Source: Flagellimonas beolgyonensis (lineage in GTDB: Bacteria; Bacteroidota; Bacteroidia; Flavobacteriales; Flavobacteriaceae). From it: a stretch of DNA of 64,000 bases. Positions 16,463-24,290 of this stretch are shown piece after piece. Numbering within the stretch: position 1 is the stretch's first letter; each line of letters starts with the position of its first letter. The notes under the pieces were generated by a model. That model made no database searches. It was not told where the DNA came from and was given only the letters and a program-made list of their open reading frames with translations. The stretch lies in NCBI RefSeq assembly GCF_003992615.1, contig NZ_RZMY01000017.1, positions 186,596 through 250,595 of the forward strand, given 5' to 3'. The translations under genes and the position numbers were made by a program.

Positions 16463-17524
16463 TTGAATTTCAACTTATTCAACACAATTATTTTTTCTGG
16501 TATTGTTTATGGTTTGGTTTTTGCAATAACAGCCATCATCAACCCCAATTTTCGTCATAAGGCAACCCTGTTTTTGGCATTGACTGTTTTGTCTTTGAGC
16601 TTAAGCAATTTGCAATATTGGATAAGGGATGTTTACAACATTTCAATTCCTGACCTTCTATATGTTCAATTTGAATTATTAATAATACCCTTCTTTTTTA
16701 TTTTCCTAACCAAATTGATTTCATTAAAATTAAAATGGTCAATTGTAGTATTTGCTCCATTTTTTTTAGCAACAATTTATCAGTATTGGTCTGGCATAAA
16801 TCATGAATATAAATACCATGTATATGTCGAGCTGGGTACAATAGTTTTTAACATCATGCTGATTGGCTTGGTATTGTATCATTTGCAAAATTATAGAAGA
16901 GGCAAAGACCAAATTGACCATAAGGTAAGGACAGGTTGGATTATAAAGACCATTTACATTGGCGCCATACTTATTCTTTTTTGGGTCATAGTCACATTCA
17001 CTTTTAGGCTAGGAGATCAAACAGGTCTTGAGGCCTATTATCCGTTATGGATAGGAATTTCTATTTTAATCTACTTCATTGGTCAAAAGTCACTGGTTGA
17101 TATAAGAACATTGAATGAACGAGCCAGAATTAGAGAGTTAAATTCAAATAATGCGATATCGATTCCACATATAGAAAGAGGGGGTTATGACACTTTCGAA
17201 AAAATTGAAAATGAAATTCAAACTTCTAAATTGTATTTGAACCCCAATCTAACTTTATCAAGTGTCGCAAAATTATTTGACATTAGCCCGGGCTATTTAT
17301 CTCAACTTATGGGGCGATATTCAAAAAATGGATTCAATGATTTAATAAACTACCTAAGAGTCGAAGAATCAAAAAAAATGCTGGGCAACAAGGATTTTCA
17401 TAAATACACGAATGTTGCCATAGGTCTTGAAGCGGGATTCAATTCAAAGTCAAGCTTTTTTGCCGCGTTTAAAAAACATACAGGCAAAACACCCAATGAA
17501 TTTAGAAAGTCTATACATCTTTAA
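16463..17524 (+). CDS. AraC-family regulator with membrane sensor domain
   Basis: 353 residues from a TTG start at 16463 (no ATG gives a complete first helix). Seven hydrophobic helices span about residues 8-215, then a cytosolic linker and an AraC HTH pair (LTLSSVAKLFDISPGYLSQL and NVAIGLEAGFNSKSSFFAAF) ending TGKTPNEFRKS. This 7TM-AraC type is frequent in flavobacteria and senses unknown signals at the membrane. Directly upstream of the lipoprotein pair, in the same orientation with 93 bases between, so it probably regulates that pair. Confidence 0.88.
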   Translation: MNFNLFNTIIFSGIVYGLVFAITAIINPNFRHKATLFLALTVLSLSLSNLQYWIRDVYNISIPDLLYVQFELLIIPFFFIFLTKLISLKLKWSIVVFAPFFLATIYQYWSGINHEYKYHVYVELGTIVFNIMLIGLVLYHLQNYRRGKDQIDHKVRTGWIIKTIYIGAILILFWVIVTFTFRLGDQTGLEAYYPLWIGISILIYFIGQKSLVDIRTLNERARIRELNSNNAISIPHIERGGYDTFEKIENEIQTSKLYLNPNLTLSSVAKLFDISPGYLSQLMGRYSKNGFNDLINYLRVEESKKMLGNKDFHKYTNVAIGLEAGFNSKSSFFAAFKKHTGKTPNEFRKSIHL

Positions 17525-17617
17525 AAAGGTCCGAAATATTAAGGTTCCTACATTTTTTGGAGTTTAGCTTCCTTTTGTGTTCCGAAATTGGCAGGAAACA
17601 TTAAAACCTTTCTAAAA

Positions 17618-19012
17618 ATGATCAAAACACTAAAAACTATCATTTATTTTTCTATCTCCCTGATGCTGTTGGTCGGCTGTCAAGAAGAACCCCTTAATGA
17701 TTTGGACCAAATTGAGAATCAAGATCCAAATTATTCTGCTTCAAAAATTTCGTTGGAAACATTGTCATCAGAATTAAAACTTGACCCCCATCACGACGAA
17801 ATCATGTCCATGTTTCAGGGCAATCAAATTGATGAATCCGGCAAAAAACAGAAGGACACATATATTTTGGCTAAATCGAATATCGTCAAGATTACAAAGA
17901 AACATGGAACTTCCTATACCATTCAAGCAATTCCTGAAAATAATAGTGAAGGATCATTGTACAACCTTGTCCTATTTGCAAACCCCAATGGAAAGTTGGT
18001 AAGGGGGCATCTTTTGGAGTATAGGCCTGATAATTTTGACTGGTTAATTGATCCCTTAAAGCCCTACCAGGGAAGTGTTCAAGTTGTTGAGCAAAATTTT
18101 AAAAATTTGGATGACATTTTGAATACTGGTAATGTCACAGCAAAATGTGAACCAGTAATTTCAGAAGGATGGACCTGCAGTTTTGGTTACTCCCATGCAC
18201 CAGGTGAGTGCAATGCCTCTTCTTTTGTTTATGAATTGAACATATCCTCGAGTTGCAGTGGAGGTGGCGGAACCACAACCAACAATTATAGTACCACTTA
18301 TGTGGATGAATCCTTGGATGGAGGGTCCGGTGGAACTGGAGGGTCTGGATCAGGGTCGGGTTCTTCCGGTGGAGGCGAAATTGGTGGTAATGAACCAGGT
18401 TTTGGAGATGGCGGAACAACCACGACGCCCACAGGTGATATTCTGGTTACATTTTCCCCGGATAATCCAATCAATGATATGAATGATTATTTGGAATGCT
18501 TTACGACTAGTCAAGGCGCTACTATAACAGTATATGTTAACGAACCAAACCCGGGGTCTGGAGATACTCATGTCGGATCATATGTTGGACATACTTTCGT
18601 TTCTATCCAGCAAGGAAGTAATATTGCCACATTCGGATTTTATCCTGTCAGTGATGACATCAAGCCTCTGTTTGGCACCTCTTCCCCAAGTAAAATGGGT
18701 GATGATGGAAAAGACCCCTACACCGTAAGTATTTCATCAACAGTCACAGGAGCCAAGCTTGGCAACATATTAAATTATGCAAAAAATTATCAAAGTTCTT
18801 ATGATTTGAATACCTATAATTGTACTGACTTCGCGATTGGAGTAGGTAATAAAGCAGGGTTAAATTTACCAGATGCCTACGGTTCATGGACATTTGGAGG
18901 AGGATCTAATCCTGGTACTTTAGGGAAGTATTTGTTGAATCGAACTTCAACTTCAAGTCAACCTATCAATAAAAATGGAGGAGCCGCTCCTGAAACCAAT
19001 AAAGGATGTTAA
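17618..19012 (+). CDS. Lipoprotein with C-terminal permuted papain-like domain, possible effector
   Basis: Start at 17618 (MIKTLKTIIYFSISLMLLVGC) for a lipoprotein signal. 464 residues. An N-terminal domain (to about residue 205) is followed by a Gly/Ser/Thr-rich linker (about 206-275) and a C-terminal domain with His in YVGHTFVSI (about 325) and Cys in YNCTDFAIG (about 402). The order His then NCxxF resembles permuted NlpC/P60 or LRAT-like papain-fold enzymes. Inferred: a surface-exposed cysteine peptidase, amidase or acyltransferase, perhaps a toxin delivered to neighbours. The small lipoprotein that follows two bases later would then be its immunity partner. Confidence 0.65.
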   Translation: MIKTLKTIIYFSISLMLLVGCQEEPLNDLDQIENQDPNYSASKISLETLSSELKLDPHHDEIMSMFQGNQIDESGKKQKDTYILAKSNIVKITKKHGTSYTIQAIPENNSEGSLYNLVLFANPNGKLVRGHLLEYRPDNFDWLIDPLKPYQGSVQVVEQNFKNLDDILNTGNVTAKCEPVISEGWTCSFGYSHAPGECNASSFVYELNISSSCSGGGGTTTNNYSTTYVDESLDGGSGGTGGSGSGSGSSGGGEIGGNEPGFGDGGTTTTPTGDILVTFSPDNPINDMNDYLECFTTSQGATITVYVNEPNPGSGDTHVGSYVGHTFVSIQQGSNIATFGFYPVSDDIKPLFGTSSPSKMGDDGKDPYTVSISSTVTGAKLGNILNYAKNYQSSYDLNTYNCTDFAIGVGNKAGLNLPDAYGSWTFGGGSNPGTLGKYLLNRTSTSSQPINKNGGAAPETNKGC

Positions 19013-19013
19013 T

Positions 19014-19478
19014 ATGAAATCAATGACACATTTTATTTTTTTCTTCGTATATACTCTAACAGTAGGGTGTAGTGCAAATCAGACGAATACCATGGTTAAA
19101 AGATTTGTGGATGACATTATTGTTTCCGGGGATGTTGGAAAAATTGAAGAATATTTAGATTTAGGAACGGAAGTTAAGTCCAACCCTGATTATTTAATTT
19201 TTTTCAAAGAATATTTTAAAGAGATTAGGGGCCTATTGGACAAAGGATGTGATTTTGACTATGACTTGCTGACTTTTGAAGAGGCCAAAAAATCCGATGT
19301 GAAAAGCATTGAACAATATGAAAAATATTATTCGCACTATGAGCAGGTCTTTTTTATTATCTGTAATGATCAAATTACTTTGCCTTTAATTGTAGAAAAT
19401 GACAAAATCATTTCTTTTCAAAGTAAAATGCTTAAAAAGTATGGTGGGGATTATTCTCCATTTTTGCTAAATAAATAG
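19014..19478 (+). CDS. Small lipoprotein, possible immunity partner
   Basis: Start at 19014 (MKSMTHFIFFFVYTLTVGC) gives a lipoprotein signal and places the start directly after the effector-like gene; an upstream start in the same frame would overlap it. 154 residues. The mature part is acidic and helical (VKRFVDDIIVSGDVGKIEEY) with a C-terminal beta portion. Family not recognised. Location and size fit an immunity lipoprotein, which is inference. A strong terminator follows. Confidence 0.6.
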   Translation: MKSMTHFIFFFVYTLTVGCSANQTNTMVKRFVDDIIVSGDVGKIEEYLDLGTEVKSNPDYLIFFKEYFKEIRGLLDKGCDFDYDLLTFEEAKKSDVKSIEQYEKYYSHYEQVFFIICNDQITLPLIVENDKIISFQSKMLKKYGGDYSPFLLNK

Positions 19479-19512
19479 GGACAAGAAAATTTATTATTTT
19501 TTTAATGACGAG

Positions 19513-19550
19513 TGCCGTCCAAGTAAGCCTTTTGGACGGCATTTTGTTTT
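19513..19550 (+). terminator. Rho-independent terminator of the lipoprotein pair
   Basis: TGCCGTCCAA pairs with TTGGACGGCA around a nine-base loop and is followed by TTTTGTTTT. It closes the AraC / effector-like / small lipoprotein block. Confidence 0.9.
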
Positions 19551-19611
19551 ATGAATGCATGGTTGAAGTTTTTTTTAAATTGAGAAATGGAACACTTCTT
19601 TTTAACTCTCA

Positions 19612-19940
19612 GCCCAAGAGGTGGCCATCTTTGCCGGACAGGGCAAAGACCTTCGCTAAAAGACAGCGAGGCATAATGATATTGGCTTTCTTCTTCCCAT
19701 AAGGGAACCTGCCATCGACGGCAAATGTAGCGTACTACCCTTTGGACACTGCCCTGTTTTTTCTGAAAATCGGGTATCCCCAAGGGAGCCCTCCACGATT
19801 TTAAGATACGGTCGCAAACCTACTTAGGTTGGTATGCTTCCAAAAACCGGTGGTGTCCAGGTTGTCCGCATTTGGATGGGCATCGACGGGGCGACTAATT
19901 CCCTTTATGGGGAAGCCAACGGCTCTAGGGGCTCCTAATA
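19612..19940 (+). repeat. Long repeat R2, right copy, before topB
   Basis: Second copy of the 15519-15840 unit. It ends about 75 bases before the topoisomerase gene, so R2 probably belongs to the element backbone at this site and the upstream copy is the duplicate. Confidence 0.85.
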
Positions 19941-19953
19941 CTACAATATATAT

Positions 19954-19973
19954 AATATTCTATTGAATATATT
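19954..19973 (+). promoter_or_regulatory. Shared operator-like element before topB
   Basis: AATATTCTATTG followed by an ATATT half-site. The same element recurs at 22120-22139 and 22509-22528, each before a + strand backbone gene. The first two copies are also followed by a common leader TCAAATAATC and ACTCGTCA just before the ATG. Likely an operator or centromere-like site for a protein of the element, perhaps ParA's partner. Confidence 0.65.
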
Positions 19974-20015
19974 TTGTATATTGTTGCTATCAAATAATCA
20001 TATTTACTCGTCACC

Positions 20016-22106
20016 ATGAAAACAATACTGGCTGAAAAGCCCAGTGTTGCCCGTACCATTGCATCTGTTGTTGGTGCTTACCTTCGCAAAGATGGCTATC
20101 TGGAGGGCAACGGGTACCAGGTTACCTGGGCACTGGGACATCTCGTAGGTCTTTCGATGCCGGAAGCCTATGGTTTCAAAAACTGGTCCTTGGACCATCT
20201 TCCCCTCATTCCTCATGCTTTTAAATTGCAGGTTGCTGATGACCCCGGAATCCAAAAGCAGTTCAAGGTCATTCAATCGCTTTTTCAAAATGCGAACGAA
20301 ATTATCGTGGCCACCGATGCGGGTCGGGAAGGGGAACTCATTTTTCGGTATATCCTCCAACTGGTCCATCCCCCAAAGCAAATGCCCATCAAACGATTAT
20401 GGATCTCTGATTTGACTGTAGCTACCATCAAAAAGGGATTGTCCGAACTTCGGCCGATTTCTGAATTTGACCGACTCTATTTTGCAGCCAAGGCACGAAG
20501 TGAGGCGGATTGGTTGGTCGGTATCAATTTTACCCAAGGGTATACCGTGGCCAGTGGGAAAAGTAAGCCCTTATCCATCGGTCGGGTGCAAACGGCCACC
20601 TTGCGGTTGATCGTAGATCGATACTTGGAAAACCAGGGGTTTCAATCCAAACCGTTTTATGTTCCTAAAATCAACCTGGAACATGGTCAGGATTCCTTTA
20701 CGCTTTCTTGTGAGACCAAATTTCAGGACAGGGCCGAGGCGGAACAACTTTTGGATGGGCTGGTGGGACAAACGGTTGCCATCCATAAAGAGGACAAGGA
20801 AGTAAAGGAAAAACCGCCATTACTGTATGACCTGACCACCCTGCAACGAACAGCCAATAAAGTACATAGGTTTACCGCACAACAAACTCTGGATGCTGCC
20901 CAAGCGCTGTATGAAAAGCATAAGCTCATCAGCTATCCCAGAACGGATAGCCAATATTTGGCCAACAATCAAAAGGAGGATGTTTCCAATGTGTTTTCCA
21001 GCTTGCCCTCTTTGGAATTTAACGGAACTCAAACGGACACTTTGACTATTGCGTGTATTGCGAATATTGCAGAAAATCTGGTGTTCAATGATGGCAAGAT
21101 TTCCGACCATTATGCCATTATCCCTACGGGTACATCCATAGATTTAGCCGTTTTAGGGGCCATCGAAAAATCCGTTTTTCTGTTGATCGTACAGCGGTTT
21201 TATCAAAGCTTTCTTTCGGATTGTATCAAGGCGCAACGAAAACTAAGTACACAAATTCAAGACCATTCGTTTTCGGCATCCTGTACCCAAATCACTACCA
21301 AGGGATGGCGCTTATTATCCCCTGCAGCAGATCAAGAAATTACCCTTCCCGATATCCCCAAAGACACAAAACTTCCCATTTTGGAGGGTTTCATCCATGA
21401 AGGGGTGACCAAACCCAAACCGTTGTTTTCGGAAAGTTCCCTCTTGGGTGCCATGGAAACAGCCGGGCAGTTCGTTGCCGATAAAAGCCTTCGGGAAAGT
21501 TTAAAGGATAGAGGATTGGGAACCCCAGCCACGCGAGCTTCCATCATTGAAACCTTAATCAAAAGGGTGTATATCACTCGAGAAAAATCCAAATTAATTC
21601 CTTCTGAAATAGGGATTGCATTTATTGAATCCCTGAGAAATCTTTCGGTGGCTTCTCCGGAACTGACCGGGGAATGGGAATACCAATTGAAACGGGTGGA
21701 GCGAAATGAATTGGCCTATGAAGCATTCATGGATAACATCACCACATATGTCCGGAATGTGTTTCCCCAGGTGGTTGCTGCTGCTCAAAAAGTGGCACAG
21801 CTGCAAACCCCGGAAGAGCAATTGCGAAACCAAAGCTTTGGTTCATGTCCCAAATGCCAAACAGGAGACATCCGAAAGGGTAAGAAATCTTTTTACTGCT
21901 CTCAATGGAACCAGGATCCCCAATGTGATTTTACGGTTTGGATGAGCCATTGTAACAAGAAGTTGACAGATTCGCAGTTGGTCCAACTCATCTCCACCGG
22001 TGCAACCAAGAAATTGAAAGGTTTTAAAAGCAAAGCTGGAAAGGCCTTTGAGGCCAAGCTTGTACTGGATGATGCACACAAGGTCAAGCTGTCTTTTGAC
22101 ACATAA
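20016..22106 (+). CDS. topB: DNA topoisomerase III
   Basis: 696 residues. N-terminal Toprim domain starts ILAEKPSVARTIA and continues with VATDAGREGELIFRYI (Asp101 region); the usual DxDREGE is DAGREGE, as in many conjugative-transposon topoisomerases. Catalytic Tyr307 lies in ISYPRTDSQYL. C-terminal zinc-finger-like repeat begins CPKC at about 611, with later Cys in FYCSQW. Known: TopB-type enzymes on these elements aid excision or transfer by passing DNA strands. It opens the backbone run topB - unknown - parA - partner, each preceded by the same operator-like motif or by close coupling. Confidence 0.95.
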   Translation: MKTILAEKPSVARTIASVVGAYLRKDGYLEGNGYQVTWALGHLVGLSMPEAYGFKNWSLDHLPLIPHAFKLQVADDPGIQKQFKVIQSLFQNANEIIVATDAGREGELIFRYILQLVHPPKQMPIKRLWISDLTVATIKKGLSELRPISEFDRLYFAAKARSEADWLVGINFTQGYTVASGKSKPLSIGRVQTATLRLIVDRYLENQGFQSKPFYVPKINLEHGQDSFTLSCETKFQDRAEAEQLLDGLVGQTVAIHKEDKEVKEKPPLLYDLTTLQRTANKVHRFTAQQTLDAAQALYEKHKLISYPRTDSQYLANNQKEDVSNVFSSLPSLEFNGTQTDTLTIACIANIAENLVFNDGKISDHYAIIPTGTSIDLAVLGAIEKSVFLLIVQRFYQSFLSDCIKAQRKLSTQIQDHSFSASCTQITTKGWRLLSPAADQEITLPDIPKDTKLPILEGFIHEGVTKPKPLFSESSLLGAMETAGQFVADKSLRESLKDRGLGTPATRASIIETLIKRVYITREKSKLIPSEIGIAFIESLRNLSVASPELTGEWEYQLKRVERNELAYEAFMDNITTYVRNVFPQVVAAAQKVAQLQTPEEQLRNQSFGSCPKCQTGDIRKGKKSFYCSQWNQDPQCDFTVWMSHCNKKLTDSQLVQLISTGATKKLKGFKSKAGKAFEAKLVLDDAHKVKLSFDT

Positions 22107-22119
22107 CATATTACAGCTG

Positions 22120-22139
22120 AATATTCTATTGCACATATT
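22120..22139 (+). promoter_or_regulatory. Shared operator-like element, second copy
   Basis: AATATTCTATTGCACATATT, 36 bases before the ATG of the next gene, followed by a leader like that of topB (ATCAAATAATCTTTAATACTC). Confidence 0.65.
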
Positions 22140-22174
22140 ACATCTATATCAAATAATCTTTAATACTCGTCAAA

Positions 22175-22504
22175 ATGAAACAGATGTCTACATCGGATAC
22201 CCCCGTGGTTTTCCATCCCTTTGGAAATATTGGTATTTCCATCAGTGAAAAGGTCAAACACCTTTTTGAAACCAAACTCTATGCGGGACTACTGGCCTAT
22301 TTGGGCCTGCGTTGCCTGGAATACAACCAGGACGTATTCATCCTATTGGTGCCCGAAGAGGATACCTTACATGTCGGGATTTTAAATGCTGCCTATGAGG
22401 ATTTGGAGCAATTGGATGTCAAACGCATCGCTACGATCAAGGAGGACTTGAACCTATTTTACTCGAACCAAAAAATTATGTTTGTCAATGAGATTCCTAT
22501 GTAG
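22175..22504 (+). CDS. Conserved-type backbone protein of unknown function
   Basis: 109 residues, soluble, alpha-beta pattern (ISEKVKHLFETKLYAGLLAY, then LHVGILNAAYEDLEQLD). I do not recognise the family with certainty; small proteins of DUF1896 type occur next to topB in such elements and would fit in size and place. It has its own copy of the operator-like element, so it is probably co-regulated with topB and parA. Confidence 0.65.
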   Translation: MKQMSTSDTPVVFHPFGNIGISISEKVKHLFETKLYAGLLAYLGLRCLEYNQDVFILLVPEEDTLHVGILNAAYEDLEQLDVKRIATIKEDLNLFYSNQKIMFVNEIPM

Positions 22505-22508
22505 GAAT

Positions 22509-22528
22509 AATATTCTATTGCAAATATT
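22509..22528 (+). promoter_or_regulatory. Shared operator-like element, third copy
   Basis: AATATTCTATTGCAAATATT, a near-palindrome flanked by AATATT on both sides, 19 bases before parA. Confidence 0.65.
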
Positions 22529-22547
22529 ATGATACCATAGTATATTT

Positions 22548-23309
22548 ATGAAAATAATAGCATTGAGCAACCAAAAGGGAGGGGTGGCCAAGACCACCAC
22601 TTGCCTGAACCTTGCGGCCTACGCGGCCAAAAAGCATAAGGTCTTGGTCATTGATTGTGATAAGCAGGCCAATTTGACCAAGAACTTAGGGATTGAAAGT
22701 CCTCAAACGACCATCAATGACCTGTTTCTGAAAAGGCCCTTTGACATCCTGAACGTGCGAAAGAACCTGGATCTGATTCCGAGCTCCATTGATTTTGCGG
22801 GGATCGATTTGGTGATCCAAGGGGTATTGGCACGGGAGACTATTTTAAAGAAGGCCATTAGGCAGTTCAAAACGAAGTACGATTACATCTTCTTGGATTG
22901 TCCCCCGGATATGAATCTGGTCACCGTGAATGCCCTGACCGCATCGGATTATGTGATCGTGCCGGTGCAGGCGACGCAATTCAGTATGGATGGGGTGAGT
23001 ATTATGGTGGAGTTCATCAATGGGATTCGGGAAAGCCAATTGAATCCTAATTTGACCTTGCTAGGCATTTTGATCACCCATTTTGATCCTCGCTTAAAAA
23101 TCAGCAAGAGCATTGAAAAGGATTTCAAGGTAAATGAATGGGATGCTGCCTTGTTCAAGACCCGGATTCGAAAGAACACAGCCATTGAAAATTCCCAGCA
23201 TAAGGACAACCGCATGACCATTTTTGAATACGACAACCGAAGTTCGGGCGCGATGGATTATGCCAGTTTGGGAGAGGAGGTCCTACGAAAAATTAAAAAA
23301 TTCAACTAG
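22548..23309 (+). CDS. parA: ParA-family ATPase
   Basis: 253 residues. Deviant Walker A KGGVAKTTT at about residues 10-18, Walker A' VLVIDCDKQAN, Walker B YDYIFLDCPPD. Known: ParA/Soj proteins segregate plasmids; in Bacteroidetes conjugative transposons a ParA-like TraA is encoded near the tra genes and supports transfer. The gene is followed two bases later by a small basic protein, the usual ParB/ParG-like partner. The linked Rep-like gene makes a replicative, plasmid-like state of the ICE plausible. Confidence 0.93.
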   Translation: MKIIALSNQKGGVAKTTTCLNLAAYAAKKHKVLVIDCDKQANLTKNLGIESPQTTINDLFLKRPFDILNVRKNLDLIPSSIDFAGIDLVIQGVLARETILKKAIRQFKTKYDYIFLDCPPDMNLVTVNALTASDYVIVPVQATQFSMDGVSIMVEFINGIRESQLNPNLTLLGILITHFDPRLKISKSIEKDFKVNEWDAALFKTRIRKNTAIENSQHKDNRMTIFEYDNRSSGAMDYASLGEEVLRKIKKFN

Positions 23310-23311
23310 AT

Positions 23312-23641
23312 ATGTCATTAAAAGATTTGTTGCCAGAAAACAATCAAGGAGGGAAGAAACCTTCCAAAAATACCAACCCGACCAAGGAAGTGAAAGCTAA
23401 ACCCGGACGACCCGGCAAACCGGAAACCCAGTATACCTTTTCTATACGGCATGATCTATCCACCAAGGTGTTGCTGGACAAAATCCAAAAGATACAGGAA
23501 CTGACCAATCCAGCTGCGGGTCGTATTTCCCATGGGGATGTGGTTCGACAGGCTTTGGAGCTCTTGGCCAAGGAAATGAACATGCCCAAACAGGAAAAGA
23601 CCTATAAACAGTTTATGGAGTTTATTGAGGAAAAGTATTAA
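23312..23641 (+). CDS. Small DNA-binding partner of ParA
   Basis: 109 residues. A basic, Pro/Lys-rich N-terminal tail (KKPSKNTNPTKEVKAKPGRP) is followed by a strand and two helices (TQYTFSIRHDLSTKVLLDKI, then SHGDVVRQALELLAKEM) compatible with a ribbon-helix-helix fold. This is the layout of ParG-like centromere-binding proteins and of TraB in conjugative transposons. It starts two bases after parA. Its likely target is the AATATTCTATTG motif, which is inference. Confidence 0.75.
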   Translation: MSLKDLLPENNQGGKKPSKNTNPTKEVKAKPGRPGKPETQYTFSIRHDLSTKVLLDKIQKIQELTNPAAGRISHGDVVRQALELLAKEMNMPKQEKTYKQFMEFIEEKY

Positions 23642-23682
23642 TGGCAAAGGACCCCTGTATTTTTTGCATCAAAACAGTCTCT

Positions 23683-24270
23683 TTATTTAAAAAGGCTTTT
23701 TAAATAGGGTAAAACCAAATCATGTTTCAATCCTTGTGTATGTCTAGCACACACCCAATCTGAAGGAAATCCTTCTTCAATTTTTTTGGTTTTGTTGTTT
23801 AAATAAAAGAATCTATTAGACTTTACTGTTTTGAATCGACTTTTATGTATGGATAACTTTTCATGATGCCCACCCCATACAAACCAAATCCAGGGGAATT
23901 TGTTCTTTTCGGAATAACATGTTTCAGGATTCATGTTGTTCTCTAGGTTTTTGATAGCTTCATTCAAATCAGGATTGCACAAGTAAAACAAGTTCAAAAC
24001 TTGAATGTATATTCTGCCTGTAGTTTGATTACAACTTTTCAAGAGTAAGTTCCTAATTGTGGGTAATAATTTATCGTTGTTTAATGTGATTTCACTAAAC
24101 CTCTCTTTATTCATATCAATAGGAATGGCACTCCCCGGATTTTTCCCTACAATGGCTCCAATACAAATGTCAGATTCCAAAACTTCATCTACATTTTGAA
24201 GATATATTCTTGTATCGAAGCGGTAAAGTTGGTTGTCAATATTTTTGAATTTTGCCCAGTAATATGCCAT
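23683..24270 (-). CDS. DUF1643-like protein, third gene of the MazG-helicase operon
   Basis: 195 residues. The pattern ICIGAIVGKNPGSAIP, RIYIQVLNLFYLCNP and IWFVWGGHH is that of DUF1643-type proteins, which have an unknown, possibly nucleotide- or base-related function. No signal or membrane part. The gene lies 20 bases downstream of the nuclease-helicase gene in the same orientation and probably forms one transcript with it. Confidence 0.6.
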   Translation of the reverse strand: MAYYWAKFKNIDNQLYRFDTRIYLQNVDEVLESDICIGAIVGKNPGSAIPIDMNKERFSEITLNNDKLLPTIRNLLLKSCNQTTGRIYIQVLNLFYLCNPDLNEAIKNLENNMNPETCYSEKNKFPWIWFVWGGHHEKLSIHKSRFKTVKSNRFFYLNNKTKKIEEGFPSDWVCARHTQGLKHDLVLPYLKSLFK

Positions 24271-24290
24271 AATAATCGTTAAAATGAGAT

